Of a stretch of 64,000 bases of DNA, positions 8,799-18,198 are shown piece by piece; position 1 is the stretch's first letter; every line of letters begins with the position of its first letter. The stretch comes from an uncultured Bacteroidales bacterium (GTDB lineage Bacteria > Bacteroidota > Bacteroidia > Bacteroidales > UBA932): NCBI GenBank assembly GCA_934691625.1, contig CAKUTA010000003.1, forward strand, positions 186,001 to 250,000, in the 5' to 3' direction. Under the pieces are notes generated by a model. That model was not told the origin of the DNA and did no database searches. It worked only from the letters and a program-made list of their open reading frames with translations. A program made the translations under genes and the position numbers.

Positions 8799-8858
8799 CT
8801 AGGACTTTTCCACCATAAGAGTGCCGGTATCGATGGCAGCCTTCTGTTCAGCAGCCAC
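8799..8858 (-). pseudogene. Inverted fragment of an LRR-protein C-terminus
   Basis: Read on the minus strand this stretch encodes VAAEQKAAIDTGTLMVEKS followed by a stop. It matches the tail of the BACON/LRR protein (TAAQKAAIDAGTLVVEK) at about 15 of 17 positions; at DNA level the copies agree mainly at first and second codon positions. The frame closes within six codons upstream (TGA), so only the last ~25 codons remain. It looks like the remnant of a second LRR gene oriented toward the ATPase island. Confidence 0.7.
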
Positions 8859-8862
8859 TCTT

Positions 8863-8894
8863 TTTGATAAAGTCAGTCAAGATTTGTAATTTTG
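8863..8894 (+). promoter_or_regulatory. Promoter of the acyl-ACP thioesterase operon
   Basis: TTTG (8863-8866) and TAATTTTG (8887-8894) are 20 bp apart, the canonical Bacteroidota arrangement. Transcription should start near 8901. That lies after an in-frame ATG at 8864, so 8915 must be the start codon of the gene. Confidence 0.8.
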
Positions 8895-8914
8895 CAGTAA
8901 AACAGATATTGATA

Positions 8915-9682
8915 ATGAGCGGAAAATATAACGAGGAAAATAAATATGTGATGGAGTCCGAAGTTCCATGCTATGACGTGGACTCGAACTTCAGGATGAG
9001 GCCTGCTGCATTCATGGATCTGGCGCAGGAGATTGCTTATCAGGCTGCTACAGCTCTGGGCTTTGGATATGAGGACCTTCAGAAGGAAGGTAAGGCATGG
9101 GTTCTGTCCAGGATGCATTTTGAATTCCTGCGCCATCCGCTCTGGAGGGAAGGCATTGAGCTTGCGACTTGGCATAAAGGTCCGTACGGCCCGTTCTACC
9201 TCAGGGATTTTTCTCTTAAGAGCGCTGATGGTGAACTTCTGGTAAGGTGCACCAGCTCCTGGGTCATACTTGATGTGGTACGCAGGACTATGTGCCGGAC
9301 TGCGGAAGTTATGGAGATGATACCTGAGAATACCATCTGCCATGAAAATGCTATCGAGAAGCCTGCCGATAAGGTGATGATGCCGCGCGGTATCGAGCCT
9401 GAGGCTGCCGGCATCCACAAGGTTGAATTCTCGGATGTCGATCTCCTTGGGCATACGAACAATGCAAGGTATGTGGTATGGGCGATGGACTGCATTGATT
9501 TCGATGAACTTAAGACCCGTCCTGTCAAGGATGTCACAGTTACATTCAACCATGAAACATTGGCCGGGGAGCAGATTTCCCTTGAGAAGGTTAGGATGGC
9601 GTCTGAGGATGGCACTGTGACTTATTTCATTGACGGGAAAGCTGGTGACAAATCTGCTTTCTGTGTTAAGATCAATATGTAA
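8915..9682 (+). CDS. Acyl-ACP thioesterase
   Basis: 255 aa. Start set at ATG 8915 from the upstream promoter. Double hot-dog protein of the FatA/FatB (acyl-ACP thioesterase) family: ECYDVDSN-like start (SEVPCYDVDSNFRM), WVLSRMHFEF, and the second-domain signature VDLLGHTNNARYVVW with the conserved Asn and His. It releases fatty acids from acyl-ACP in the cytoplasm. Bacteroidales usually carry one. It is first in a run of plus-strand genes with the transporter 11 bp downstream. Confidence 0.87.
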   Translation: MSGKYNEENKYVMESEVPCYDVDSNFRMRPAAFMDLAQEIAYQAATALGFGYEDLQKEGKAWVLSRMHFEFLRHPLWREGIELATWHKGPYGPFYLRDFSLKSADGELLVRCTSSWVILDVVRRTMCRTAEVMEMIPENTICHENAIEKPADKVMMPRGIEPEAAGIHKVEFSDVDLLGHTNNARYVVWAMDCIDFDELKTRPVKDVTVTFNHETLAGEQISLEKVRMASEDGTVTYFIDGKAGDKSAFCVKINM

Positions 9683-9693
9683 ACTAGATAATT

Positions 9694-11376
9694 ATGCGCG
9701 ACTTATTCTTTGGAACCGGGATTGCCCATACTATTCTTCTGCTGGCTTCAGTAATCGCCATGGGACTTTACCTAGGCAGATTCAAGTTCAAGGGCATCTC
9801 CATCGGCTCCACGTGGATTCTTTTTATAGGAATCCTTCTCAGCCACTTCGGCTTCAGAGGTGATCCGCATATCCTTTCATTCATGAAGGATTTCGGACTT
9901 ATCCTGTTCGTTTTCAGCATCGGACTTCAGGTCGGCCCGGGATTCTTCCATTCATTCCGTAAAGGCGGATTGACAATGAATATGCTTGCAGTCTCGCTCG
10001 TCATGCTGGCTGTCCTGATGACATACATCATACATCTTGTTACAGGCGAGGACCTTCACACTATGACGGGAGTCATGTCCGGAGCAGTCACAAATACACC
10101 TGGACTTGGAGCTGCGCAACAGACGCTTTCTGATGCAATGATAGCGGAGGGGGCCACATCTGATGCTGCCGCCGCTGCGTCATCGGCTATCGCTTCAGCA
10201 TACGCAGTCTCATACCCCATAGGCGTGCTCGGTGTCATTATCCTTCTGATAATGTTCAAGTCCATATTCAATGTGGATCTGAACAAGGAGAAAGAGGCGC
10301 TTGACAATGAAGGCAAGCTTGGCACAGGTGCGATCCGTGCCAGCTACGAGGTGAAGAACCCGGCTGTGTTCGGCAGGAAGATCGGAGAAGTCACCAGGGA
10401 CAATGGAAACCGTTTCGTGATTTCCCGCGTCCTGCGCGGCGGAGAGCTTTGCGCTCCGGCATCTGATACGGTGCTGCTGGAAGGAGACAAGCTTCTGGTA
10501 GTAACATCGCCTGACGCTGAATACCTCGTGAAGATTCTCTTCGGCGATGAAATCGAGATGTCCTTCAAGGAATGGGAACGCCCGGAGAGTCATCTCGTGG
10601 CGAAAAAGATAACTGTCACCAAGTCATCCATCACCGGAAGAAGTCTCAGAGATCTGAATGTGAGGTCAATATATGGCGTTTCTGTTACCCGTGTGTTCAG
10701 GGCAGGAGTCGAGCTTGTAGCACGTCCAGACCTTTATCTCCATGTGGGTGACAGCCTGCTGGTGGTAGGCCCAGAAGATGCCATGGATAAGGTTGCCGGC
10801 CTGTTCGGCAACAAGGCGGCAAGCCTCAGCCATCCTAACCTTATACCTATATTCTTCGGTATCGTTATCGGAGTGATTTTCGGAAGCCTTCCTATAAAGT
10901 TCCCTGGCATTCCTCAGCCTATAAAGCTGGGACTTGCCGGTGGTCCTCTTATCATAGCCATCCTTCTGGGGTACTTCGGTCCGAAACTCAAGATTACCAC
11001 ATATACCACATTGAGTGCCAATATGATGATCCGTGAAATCGGAATCTCATTCTTCCTTGCAGCAGTCGGGCTTGGTGCAGGTGAAAACTTCGTAAGTTCC
11101 ATAATGAACGGAGGATACTGGTGGATTCTTTACGGTGCACTCATAACGCTTGTCCCGATAATATGCGTGATACTTCTCGGGCGCCTGGTGTTCAAGCTTA
11201 ACTTCTACCAGATCTGCGGTCTTGTGTCCGGCGGAACCACTAATCCGCCAGTGCTTGCATTCTCGCAGGAGGTGTATGGAACAGACTATCCTTCAATCAG
11301 CTATGCTACCGTATATCCGCTGACAATGTTCATGCGTGTACTGGTGGCGCAGCTTATAATATTGTTCACGCTCTAG
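9694..11376 (+). CDS. AspT/YidE-family membrane transporter with two RCK_C domains
   Basis: 560 aa. It has about five N-terminal membrane segments, a central cytoplasmic part (residues ~210-370) with two TrkA-C/RCK_C domains, and about six C-terminal segments. The family signature GAVTNTPGLGAAQQ (residues ~128-141) and its counterpart GGTTNPPVLAFS near the C-terminus show the internal duplication of aspartate:alanine exchanger-type proteins. Most relatives are annotated only as putative transporters; the substrate here is unknown. The Nudix gene begins 4 bp after the stop. Confidence 0.87.
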   Translation: MRDLFFGTGIAHTILLLASVIAMGLYLGRFKFKGISIGSTWILFIGILLSHFGFRGDPHILSFMKDFGLILFVFSIGLQVGPGFFHSFRKGGLTMNMLAVSLVMLAVLMTYIIHLVTGEDLHTMTGVMSGAVTNTPGLGAAQQTLSDAMIAEGATSDAAAAASSAIASAYAVSYPIGVLGVIILLIMFKSIFNVDLNKEKEALDNEGKLGTGAIRASYEVKNPAVFGRKIGEVTRDNGNRFVISRVLRGGELCAPASDTVLLEGDKLLVVTSPDAEYLVKILFGDEIEMSFKEWERPESHLVAKKITVTKSSITGRSLRDLNVRSIYGVSVTRVFRAGVELVARPDLYLHVGDSLLVVGPEDAMDKVAGLFGNKAASLSHPNLIPIFFGIVIGVIFGSLPIKFPGIPQPIKLGLAGGPLIIAILLGYFGPKLKITTYTTLSANMMIREIGISFFLAAVGLGAGENFVSSIMNGGYWWILYGALITLVPIICVILLGRLVFKLNFYQICGLVSGGTTNPPVLAFSQEVYGTDYPSISYATVYPLTMFMRVLVAQLIILFTL

Positions 11377-11380
11377 TATC

Positions 11381-11971
11381 ATGTTCGATCTGGTTTATCC
11401 TGCTTCACCGGCAGTCATCCTGCCACGGCCTACGGCAGACAAGCCTGAGAACAGGCCTGCCCCCGGGACGGAAATGCTTCCTGTGATTGACGAGAACGGT
11501 GTGGTCTATGCCCAGGCTTCACGGGCGTGGTGCCATGGCGGCTCCATGCTTCTGCACCCGGTAGTGCATCTGCATATACTTAACCGCTATGACCAGCTGT
11601 ACCTCCAGAAGCGCTCCATGAAGAAAGACCTTCTTCCCGGCAGATGGGATACAGCTGTCGGCGGTCACATTGACTATGGCGAATACATCAGCGAGGCCCT
11701 CTTCCGAGAATCAGGCGAGGAACTGAAATTTACGGAGTACAATCCGATATGGCTCGGCAACTACATTTTCCAGAGCGATGTGGAACGTGAACTTGTGAAC
11801 ATATTTGCGGCTGTCGGCAATTTTACGCCTCAGCCTGACCTTGACGAAGTGGAGGAGGGACGCTACTGGTCAATGGACGAGATAGAGGAAAATATCGGCA
11901 AATCCGTATTTACGCCGAATTTTGAAGGCGAATTCCGGAGAATCAGGAAAGCGCTGGAGGCGTTGCTGTAA
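11381..11971 (+). CDS. Nudix hydrolase (YfcD/IPP-isomerase-like)
   Basis: 196 aa. The Nudix box is present at residues ~91-112 ([13 protein letters not shown], then LFRESGEEL), matching GX5EX7REUXEEXGU. Preceding motifs [20 protein letters not shown] and [10 protein letters not shown] are typical of the group resembling isopentenyl-diphosphate isomerase. It probably hydrolyses a nucleoside-diphosphate-linked compound; the true substrate is unknown. It is tightly packed between the transporter and the glycosyltransferase. Confidence 0.86.
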   Translation: MFDLVYPASPAVILPRPTADKPENRPAPGTEMLPVIDENGVVYAQASRAWCHGGSMLLHPVVHLHILNRYDQLYLQKRSMKKDLLPGRWDTAVGGHIDYGEYISEALFRESGEELKFTEYNPIWLGNYIFQSDVERELVNIFAAVGNFTPQPDLDEVEEGRYWSMDEIEENIGKSVFTPNFEGEFRRIRKALEALL

Positions 11972-11985
11972 AACACAGATTACCT

Positions 11986-13329
11986 ATGGCTACATTCAGA
12001 ATCCTGTCGGATGGCCCTGTGCTGCGCACTGCGGAATTGCGGAAGGCTGCTGCAAGTCTTACCGAGGATTTCATAGTGATAAATACTCGGCCGTATCCGT
12101 GCGATTTCGGCTACCTGGCGTTGGAACGCTTTGCTGAAGTCGCTGCATATACGATGGCGGACATGCTATATTCAGATTATTATGAGCTTGTCACACTGCC
12201 TGACGGTGCAGAGGAAAGACGTCGCCATCCGGTCATTGAATGTCAGAAAGGGTCGTTGAGGGATGACTTCGACTTCGGGCCTGTGATGGTGTTCCGTTCC
12301 GGGGCATTTATCCGTGCAATTTCGGAGATGGATGAGGAATACAGTTTTGGCGCCATGTATGATCTTCGTCTCAGGATGGGGAAGATCGTGCATATCAATG
12401 AATACCTTTATACTGAAGTCGAGACGGATCTCCGCAAGTCCGGGGAAAAACAGTTCGACTATGTGAATCCACGGAACCGGGAAGTCCAGATAGAGATGGA
12501 GAAAATATGTACCGCGTATCTGAAACGTATTGGCGCATATCTGGATCCTGGGAATAAAGTAATTGAGTGTCAGGAATATGGCAGCGGTGTCATAGCCTCG
12601 GTGATAATTCCTGTTTTCAACAGGGAACGTACCGTCGCTGATGCTGTGCGCAGCGCACTCTCGCAGAAATGCAGCTTCAGCTTCAATGTCATTGTCGTGG
12701 ACAACCACTCGACCGACGGAACCTCCAGGATACTTGCCGGCATTGACGATCCGAGGCTCAATGTCATTGTCCCTGAACGCCTTGACCTCGGAATAGGCGG
12801 ATGCTGGAACCTCGCAGTCCATGACAGCCGCTGCGGAACATACGCAGTCCAGCTTGACAGTGACGATGTATATAAGGACTCTTCCACGCTCAGAAAAATT
12901 ATTGATGTCTTCAGGAATGAAGGCTGTGCAATGGTCATAGGCTCGTATGAAATGACGGATTTCGATATGAATCCGCTGCCGCCTGGAATCATTGACCATA
13001 AGGAGTGGACAGAAGATAACGGAAAGAACAATGCCTTGAGAATCAACGGTCTGGGAGCTCCACGCGCATTCTGGACTCCACTTCTGCGCGAAATAAACTT
13101 TCCGAATGTCAGCTATGGCGAAGATTATGCCGTTGGGCTGAGGATATGCCGCGAATATCGCATCGGACGTATCTACGAGCCGCTCTACTGCTGCCGCAGA
13201 TGGGAAGGCAACTCGGATGCCGCGCTTGACATTTCCAGGGTCAATGCGAATAATCTATATAAGGACAGCGTGCGCACGTGGGAGCTTGAAGCCCGCATCG
13301 CACTTAACATAGAGCGGAATAATGGATAG
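11986..13329 (+). CDS. Family 2 glycosyltransferase with an extra N-terminal domain
   Basis: 447 aa. A GT2 (GT-A) domain occupies residues ~205-430: [31 protein letters not shown], and VQLDSDDVY holding the metal-binding D-x-D-type motif. Residues 1-200 resemble the second half of another GT-A fold but lack a recognisable nucleotide-binding start. No membrane segments are seen, so it is probably cytosolic. Its stop overlaps the start of the DUF4922-SpoIID gene by 8 bp, so the two are translationally coupled and probably work together; the sugar and acceptor are unknown. Confidence 0.82.
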   Translation: MATFRILSDGPVLRTAELRKAAASLTEDFIVINTRPYPCDFGYLALERFAEVAAYTMADMLYSDYYELVTLPDGAEERRRHPVIECQKGSLRDDFDFGPVMVFRSGAFIRAISEMDEEYSFGAMYDLRLRMGKIVHINEYLYTEVETDLRKSGEKQFDYVNPRNREVQIEMEKICTAYLKRIGAYLDPGNKVIECQEYGSGVIASVIIPVFNRERTVADAVRSALSQKCSFSFNVIVVDNHSTDGTSRILAGIDDPRLNVIVPERLDLGIGGCWNLAVHDSRCGTYAVQLDSDDVYKDSSTLRKIIDVFRNEGCAMVIGSYEMTDFDMNPLPPGIIDHKEWTEDNGKNNALRINGLGAPRAFWTPLLREINFPNVSYGEDYAVGLRICREYRIGRIYEPLYCCRRWEGNSDAALDISRVNANNLYKDSVRTWELEARIALNIERNNG

Positions 13330-15670
13330 CATAATCTCGAAGTTCGTTCATGACCAGCTGTCGGTATGGCCTACGGCGGCAGCCAATTTCAGGTCAATGA
13401 AGAAAGCACAGACCCGTACTATAATGGTGGGCGGGCTGGAAGCTTTAGTCCAGCATAATCCTGAGCGTATCCGCTCATCTGCCGCCAAGCTTGACAAGGC
13501 TTCACTGCAGGCAAGGAAATGTTTCCTGTGCAGGGCCAACAGATCTGAGGAGCAGCATTTCATGGCTTTCGAGGGCAGGAAAGGACGCCGCTACGAGATG
13601 ATGGTGAATCCGTATCCTATTTTTCCGGAGCACCTGGTGATAGCCAGGGACACTCATGTGCCGCAGTCGATATGGCACAGGATGACGGATATGACGGATT
13701 TGGCAAGACATTATCCTGGCTTCACGATATTCTACAACGGACCGAAATGCGGCGCATCTGCTCCGGATCATTTTCATTTCCAGGCATGTCCTCACGGGAT
13801 TATGCCTCTGGAAAAGGATATCGACCAGAACCTGGATGGGAACGGGGGTGACCTGAAATATCTGACATCCGTGCAGGACGCAAGGCTGTTCCATTACAGA
13901 AAGTTTACGAGAGGAGTGTTCGTGCTTGCGGCGAAGACATCCAAGTCCATTGCAAAGCTGTTCTACAGGCTTCTGGACTGCCTGCCGCAGCGTGAGGATG
14001 AGACGGAGCCAATGTTTAACCTTCTCGCATGGTATAAGGTAAGGCCTTCGCAGAAGGTGTCAGGCGTTTCCCATGGACGTTTCGGCGAATATCGGGCTGT
14101 GCTGATGGCGCGTGCCAGCCACCGCTCGTCACATTATTTTACCGATGGCCCGGATCATCTGACAATGAGTCCTGGCTGTGCGGACATGGCAGGCTTTTTC
14201 GTGGCTCCGGAGGCGGAGGACTATGACAAGCTGGATACCCGTCTGCTTGAGGAAATGCTGTCCGAAGTGTCTGTGAGCGAGGAAACTGAACACAAGATAA
14301 TCTGGAAACTGACACGCGGTCAGCAGAATGTCCAGGTGGGCATAATGTCCGGCAGTGAAATCGAGTTCGAGATAATATCTGACGGGGCAGGGCGGCAGAG
14401 GGTTGCCTATGACAACGGACGCATATCATATAACGGCACATTGTACGATGAGCTTGTCTTCGATGCCAGGACCATGTCCACGATGTTCGCCGAACCTACA
14501 TTCATATTATACGGTGTCGCAATCGGCATCGGCTTCCATTGGGAAAGGCGTCGGACGCAGAAATTCGCAGGCTCCCTGAAGTTTATTGTTGACGGAGGGA
14601 AGGTGGTGGCTGTCAATGTGATAGGCGTGGAGGACTACCTTCTGAGCGTGATATCGTCAGAGATGAAGGCTACTGCCTCGCTGGAGTTCCTGAAAGCACA
14701 TGCAGTGATCTCCCGTTCATGGCTCATGTCCAGGATAATTGAACGCAGTAATGGCATATCCGGTGAAGGTGTGTCTGTGCAGGATGATGAATGCATGAGA
14801 GATGGGGAGCTGCATATCGTGAAATGGTACGGCAGGGAAGAACATAAGGCATTCGATGTCTGCGCAGATGACCATTGCCAGAGATATCAAGGACTGACGG
14901 ACGCTGTAATGGATAATGTGCGCAAATCCATAGATCAGACGTGGGGCGAAGTTCTCACTTATGACGGAAAAATCTGTGATGCCCGTTTCTCCAAATGCTG
15001 CGGAGGTATGATGGAGCGTTTCGGCTCATGCTGGGAAGATGTTGAATATCCGTATCTTGCAGCATTGCCTGATACTCCTTCAGGTGCGCCTGTGCCGGAT
15101 CTTACAGATGAGGCGGAGGCTGAGAGATGGATTATGGGGGAGAACCCTGAAGCCGCTGAATCATTCTGCAATACGGCTGATCAGGAGGTGCTTTCGCAGG
15201 TGCTTAATGACTATGACCTGGAGACCAGGGACTTCTTCAGGTGGAAAGTGTCATATACACGGCGGGAACTTTCTGCATTGATATCATCCCGCTCCGGGCA
15301 TGACATCGGCATGCTAGAAAGTCTTGAGACTCTCAGACGTGGACCTTCTGGGAGAATTACGCTCCTGCGCATCCGCGGTTCCAGGCTGTCCATGACTGTG
15401 GGCAAGGAGCTGGTCATAAGAAAGCTGCTTTCGGAGTCACATCTGAAAAGCTCTGCGTTTATCGTGAAGGTGGAAAATGCCGGGACAGCATCGGAGGATG
15501 ACATTATAACTCTTTATGGTGCAGGCTGGGGACATGGCGTAGGACTGTGCCAGATAGGGGCGGCAATGATGGCTGCACGTGGATACGGCTACAGGGAAAT
15601 CCTGTCGCATTATTATCCTGGCAGCATTTGTTCTGCCGGGAAGACGACTGATGAGAGGAAGGAGGCATGA
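13322..15670 (+). CDS. DUF4922 (HIT-like) and SpoIID/LytB fusion protein
   Basis: 782 aa with two parts. Residues ~1-310 are DUF4922, related to GalT/HIT-type nucleotidyl transferases: a CFLC pair (67-70), [12 protein letters not shown], and [10 protein letters not shown] (149-158) with the HxHxQ signature. Residues ~400-770 are a SpoIID/LytB domain: [16 protein letters not shown] and [15 protein letters not shown]. SpoIID-type proteins act on peptidoglycan glycan strands or enhance amidases. No signal peptide is visible, which is odd for a cell-wall domain. The AmpG-like gene overlaps its stop (ATGA), supporting a cell-wall theme. Confidence 0.84.
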   Translation: MDSIISKFVHDQLSVWPTAAANFRSMKKAQTRTIMVGGLEALVQHNPERIRSSAAKLDKASLQARKCFLCRANRSEEQHFMAFEGRKGRRYEMMVNPYPIFPEHLVIARDTHVPQSIWHRMTDMTDLARHYPGFTIFYNGPKCGASAPDHFHFQACPHGIMPLEKDIDQNLDGNGGDLKYLTSVQDARLFHYRKFTRGVFVLAAKTSKSIAKLFYRLLDCLPQREDETEPMFNLLAWYKVRPSQKVSGVSHGRFGEYRAVLMARASHRSSHYFTDGPDHLTMSPGCADMAGFFVAPEAEDYDKLDTRLLEEMLSEVSVSEETEHKIIWKLTRGQQNVQVGIMSGSEIEFEIISDGAGRQRVAYDNGRISYNGTLYDELVFDARTMSTMFAEPTFILYGVAIGIGFHWERRRTQKFAGSLKFIVDGGKVVAVNVIGVEDYLLSVISSEMKATASLEFLKAHAVISRSWLMSRIIERSNGISGEGVSVQDDECMRDGELHIVKWYGREEHKAFDVCADDHCQRYQGLTDAVMDNVRKSIDQTWGEVLTYDGKICDARFSKCCGGMMERFGSCWEDVEYPYLAALPDTPSGAPVPDLTDEAEAERWIMGENPEAAESFCNTADQEVLSQVLNDYDLETRDFFRWKVSYTRRELSALISSRSGHDIGMLESLETLRRGPSGRITLLRIRGSRLSMTVGKELVIRKLLSESHLKSSAFIVKVENAGTASEDDIITLYGAGWGHGVGLCQIGAAMMAARGYGYREILSHYYPGSICSAGKTTDERKEA

Positions 15671-16971
15671 TGGCAGGAACAGAAAGATCGCCATGGTGGT
15701 GGATTCCGACATTGTACTTCGTGGAGGGAATTCCGTATTTCATCGTCAACAACATTTCCGTGACAATGTTCACGAAGATGGGTGTCCCTAACGGTGAGAT
15801 GGCATTGTTCACCAGCCTTCTGTATCTGCCATGGACACTGAAGCCGCTGTGGAGTCCTATTGTGGACATATTCAGAACCAAGAGATGGTGGATTGTCATG
15901 ATGCAGATGCTGATGGCAGCGGCTTTCATGCTGCTCGCCCTGACTCTGCCGTCGCCGGAAGCCGGGACAGCTGTCCCTATGTCACTGTTTACATTCACAT
16001 TGATCCTGTTCGTGCTGGCGGCATTCTTCTCAGCCACGCATGACATAGCTGCTGACGGGTTTTACATGATAGCCCTGGACAGCGGCAGGCAGTCGTTCTT
16101 CGTGGGGATAAGAAGCACATTCTACAGGCTCTCGTCCATTTTCGGACAGGGAGTGCTGGTCGTCATTGCCGGGATTCTGGAGGAACGCACTGGAAATATT
16201 CCTCTTGCATGGTCCCTGACTATAGGCTTTGCGGCTGTCCTTCTAGCGGTTCTTACTGCATATCATACATTTATGCTTCCGCATCCTGCATGTGACAGGG
16301 CTGTCAGCTCTGCCGGCACGACGTCCGGAGGCGAGTTCGTCAAGGCATTCGTGTCGTTCTTCCGTAAGCCTGGGGTATGGCTGGCAATCATGTTCATGCT
16401 CCTCTACCGTCTGCCGGAAGCCTTCCTTCTGAAGATGGTCAACCCGTTTCTTCTGTCTTCGGCTGACAATGGTGGACTTGCAATGTCCACATCGGCGGTG
16501 GGGATTGTCTATGGGACGATAGGTGTGCTGACGCTTACTGCCGGCGGCATAGTGGGCGGTATGGCGGCATCGCGCTGGGGACTGAAGAAATCACTATGGC
16601 CTATGGCTGCGAGCATGACGCTCCCATGCCTGACATTTGTGTACTTGAGTATGGCAATGCCTCATAATCTGGCTGTTATCAGCGTATGTGTGGCAGTGGA
16701 GCAGTTCGGATATGGCTTCGGATTTACGGCATATATGTTGTTCATGATGTCTTTCGCGGAAGGTGAGTTCAAGACTTCGCACTATGCGATATGCACGGCT
16801 TTCATGGCGCTCAGCATGATGCTTCCGGGGGCTGTGGCAGGGTATCTCCAGGAATGGCTCGGCTATACGATGTTCTTCTGGATGGTGATTGTCTGCTGCC
16901 TTGGAACAGTGGCGGTGACATCTCTTGTGAAAGTGGATCCTGAATATGGAAAAATAATTAAAAATAAATAG
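15667..16971 (+). CDS. AmpG-like MFS permease
   Basis: 434 aa with about 12 membrane segments. The N-terminus WWWIPTLYFVEGIPYFIVNN and LYLPWTLKPLWSPIVD resemble AmpG/PAT-family muropeptide permeases. It should carry anhydro-muropeptides or N-acetylmuramic acid across the inner membrane. The ATG overlaps the previous stop by 4 bp (a second ATG follows at 15670). The neighbouring SpoIID and NamZ genes make a cell-wall-sugar substrate more likely than another MFS role. MurNAc kinase and etherase genes are not in the window. Confidence 0.83.
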   Translation: MMAGTERSPWWWIPTLYFVEGIPYFIVNNISVTMFTKMGVPNGEMALFTSLLYLPWTLKPLWSPIVDIFRTKRWWIVMMQMLMAAAFMLLALTLPSPEAGTAVPMSLFTFTLILFVLAAFFSATHDIAADGFYMIALDSGRQSFFVGIRSTFYRLSSIFGQGVLVVIAGILEERTGNIPLAWSLTIGFAAVLLAVLTAYHTFMLPHPACDRAVSSAGTTSGGEFVKAFVSFFRKPGVWLAIMFMLLYRLPEAFLLKMVNPFLLSSADNGGLAMSTSAVGIVYGTIGVLTLTAGGIVGGMAASRWGLKKSLWPMAASMTLPCLTFVYLSMAMPHNLAVISVCVAVEQFGYGFGFTAYMLFMMSFAEGEFKTSHYAICTAFMALSMMLPGAVAGYLQEWLGYTMFFWMVIVCCLGTVAVTSLVKVDPEYGKIIKNK

Positions 16972-16974
16972 ATT

Positions 16975-18198
16975 ATGAAACGGATAATGTTTGCCCTTGC
17001 GGCTCTTGCAGTGGTTTCGTGCGGTACCCAGAGGAAAACTGCATCATCTGGCAATGCAGTTTCGAAGGAGGATGTTCCTGCCGGAGAAGTAGTATCCTCA
17101 TTGCCGGCTCAGGCTGGGGACAATGCAGATTGCCGTCTGGCTTTCGGGCTTTCGCTGCTTGATGCTGCAGTGTCAGGCAGCAGCAAGGCTGCTGAAAATA
17201 TAGTAGTGTCGCCTTACAGTGCCGGAATGGCATTGTCAATGCTGGCGGAAGGTGCCGCCGGTGATACCAGGGCTGAGATCCTTTCTGCATTGAAGAATGC
17301 TTCGTATGCCGGGGATGTCCTGAAGGGAGGTGAAGGATATTCGCTTTCCAGCGCGAACTCGATATGGCTCCGCAACGGCTTCCAGGTGGTTCCTGGCTAT
17401 AGAAGTCTTCTGGAGAGTGCATATTCTGCGAAGATTGCCGAGCGTGATTTCGCCAGTCCTGCTACTGTCAAGGAAATCAACAGATGGTGCTCTGACAACA
17501 CTGCCGGGCGTATTCCCGAGATTGTCGACGGAATCAGCAATGATATGATGATGTTCATTCTCAATGCATTGTATTTCAAGGCGCCGTGGAAATACCAGTT
17601 CGACTCCAACTCTACATTCAAGGCTGTGTTCCATTGCCCTTCCGGTGTGCAGAACACTGATTTCATGCATATCAAGAAGGAGTTCCTCTGCGGTGAGATG
17701 GAGGGAACCAGGTTCGTGGTCCTGCCGTATAATGCGGGTGACTGGAGGATGGTGATCTGTCTGCCTGCAGATGGCACAGATGCGGAAAGCGTTGCGGCTG
17801 CTGTCACTCCTGCCATGTTCAAGAAGGCTCTTGACGGTGCTGACTCTCGTGATGTTGCATTGTCCCTGCCTAAGTTCAAGGTGAATACTACATTGATAAT
17901 GAACAGTCTGCTTCAGAAGATGGGTGTTCATAAGGCGTTTTCAGGAGCTGCCGATTTCAGCGGGATTACTCAGGCTGGCGTGGCTGTGGATGAAGTCCGG
18001 CAGAAATGCTTTATTGAGGTTAATGAAGAGGGCTCGGAGGCTGCTGCAGTGACATCTGCCGGCATCAGGCTTACTTCTATGCGTCCTGTGGAAAAACCAT
18101 TCATAATGAATGTTGACAGGCCGTTCCTTTTTGCCATCTACAATGCTGAAACCAGCGATATCTTGTTTGCCGGGAAAATCGGAACGATAGAAGACTGA
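16975..18198 (+). CDS. Serpin-family protease inhibitor, lipoprotein
   Basis: 407 aa; signal with lipobox (VVSC), so likely outer-membrane anchored. Serpin signatures run throughout: NIVVSPYSAGMALSMLAEGA, TLIMNSLLQKMGVHKAFS, and NVDRPFLFAIYN at the end. The reactive-loop hinge EEGSEAAAVTSAG (residues ~351-363) has the small residues needed for loop insertion, so it is predicted to be inhibitory. The P1 residue is uncertain because the loop is longer than in alpha-1-antitrypsin. A role guarding against host or microbial serine proteases is inference. It overlaps the NamZ start by 1 bp. Confidence 0.9.
   Translation: MKRIMFALAALAVVSCGTQRKTASSGNAVSKEDVPAGEVVSSLPAQAGDNADCRLAFGLSLLDAAVSGSSKAAENIVVSPYSAGMALSMLAEGAAGDTRAEILSALKNASYAGDVLKGGEGYSLSSANSIWLRNGFQVVPGYRSLLESAYSAKIAERDFASPATVKEINRWCSDNTAGRIPEIVDGISNDMMMFILNALYFKAPWKYQFDSNSTFKAVFHCPSGVQNTDFMHIKKEFLCGEMEGTRFVVLPYNAGDWRMVICLPADGTDAESVAAAVTPAMFKKALDGADSRDVALSLPKFKVNTTLIMNSLLQKMGVHKAFSGAADFSGITQAGVAVDEVRQKCFIEVNEEGSEAAAVTSAGIRLTSMRPVEKPFIMNVDRPFLFAIYNAETSDILFAGKIGTIED

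Noticed and set aside
8873..9553. 226-codon open frame opposite the thioesterase
   Set aside because: Antisense to a conserved enzyme and overlaps its promoter; no recognisable domain.
12172..12999. 275-codon open frame opposite the glycosyltransferase
   Set aside because: It is antisense to a gene with clear GT2 motifs and its translation shows no family features; it is a codon-bias shadow.
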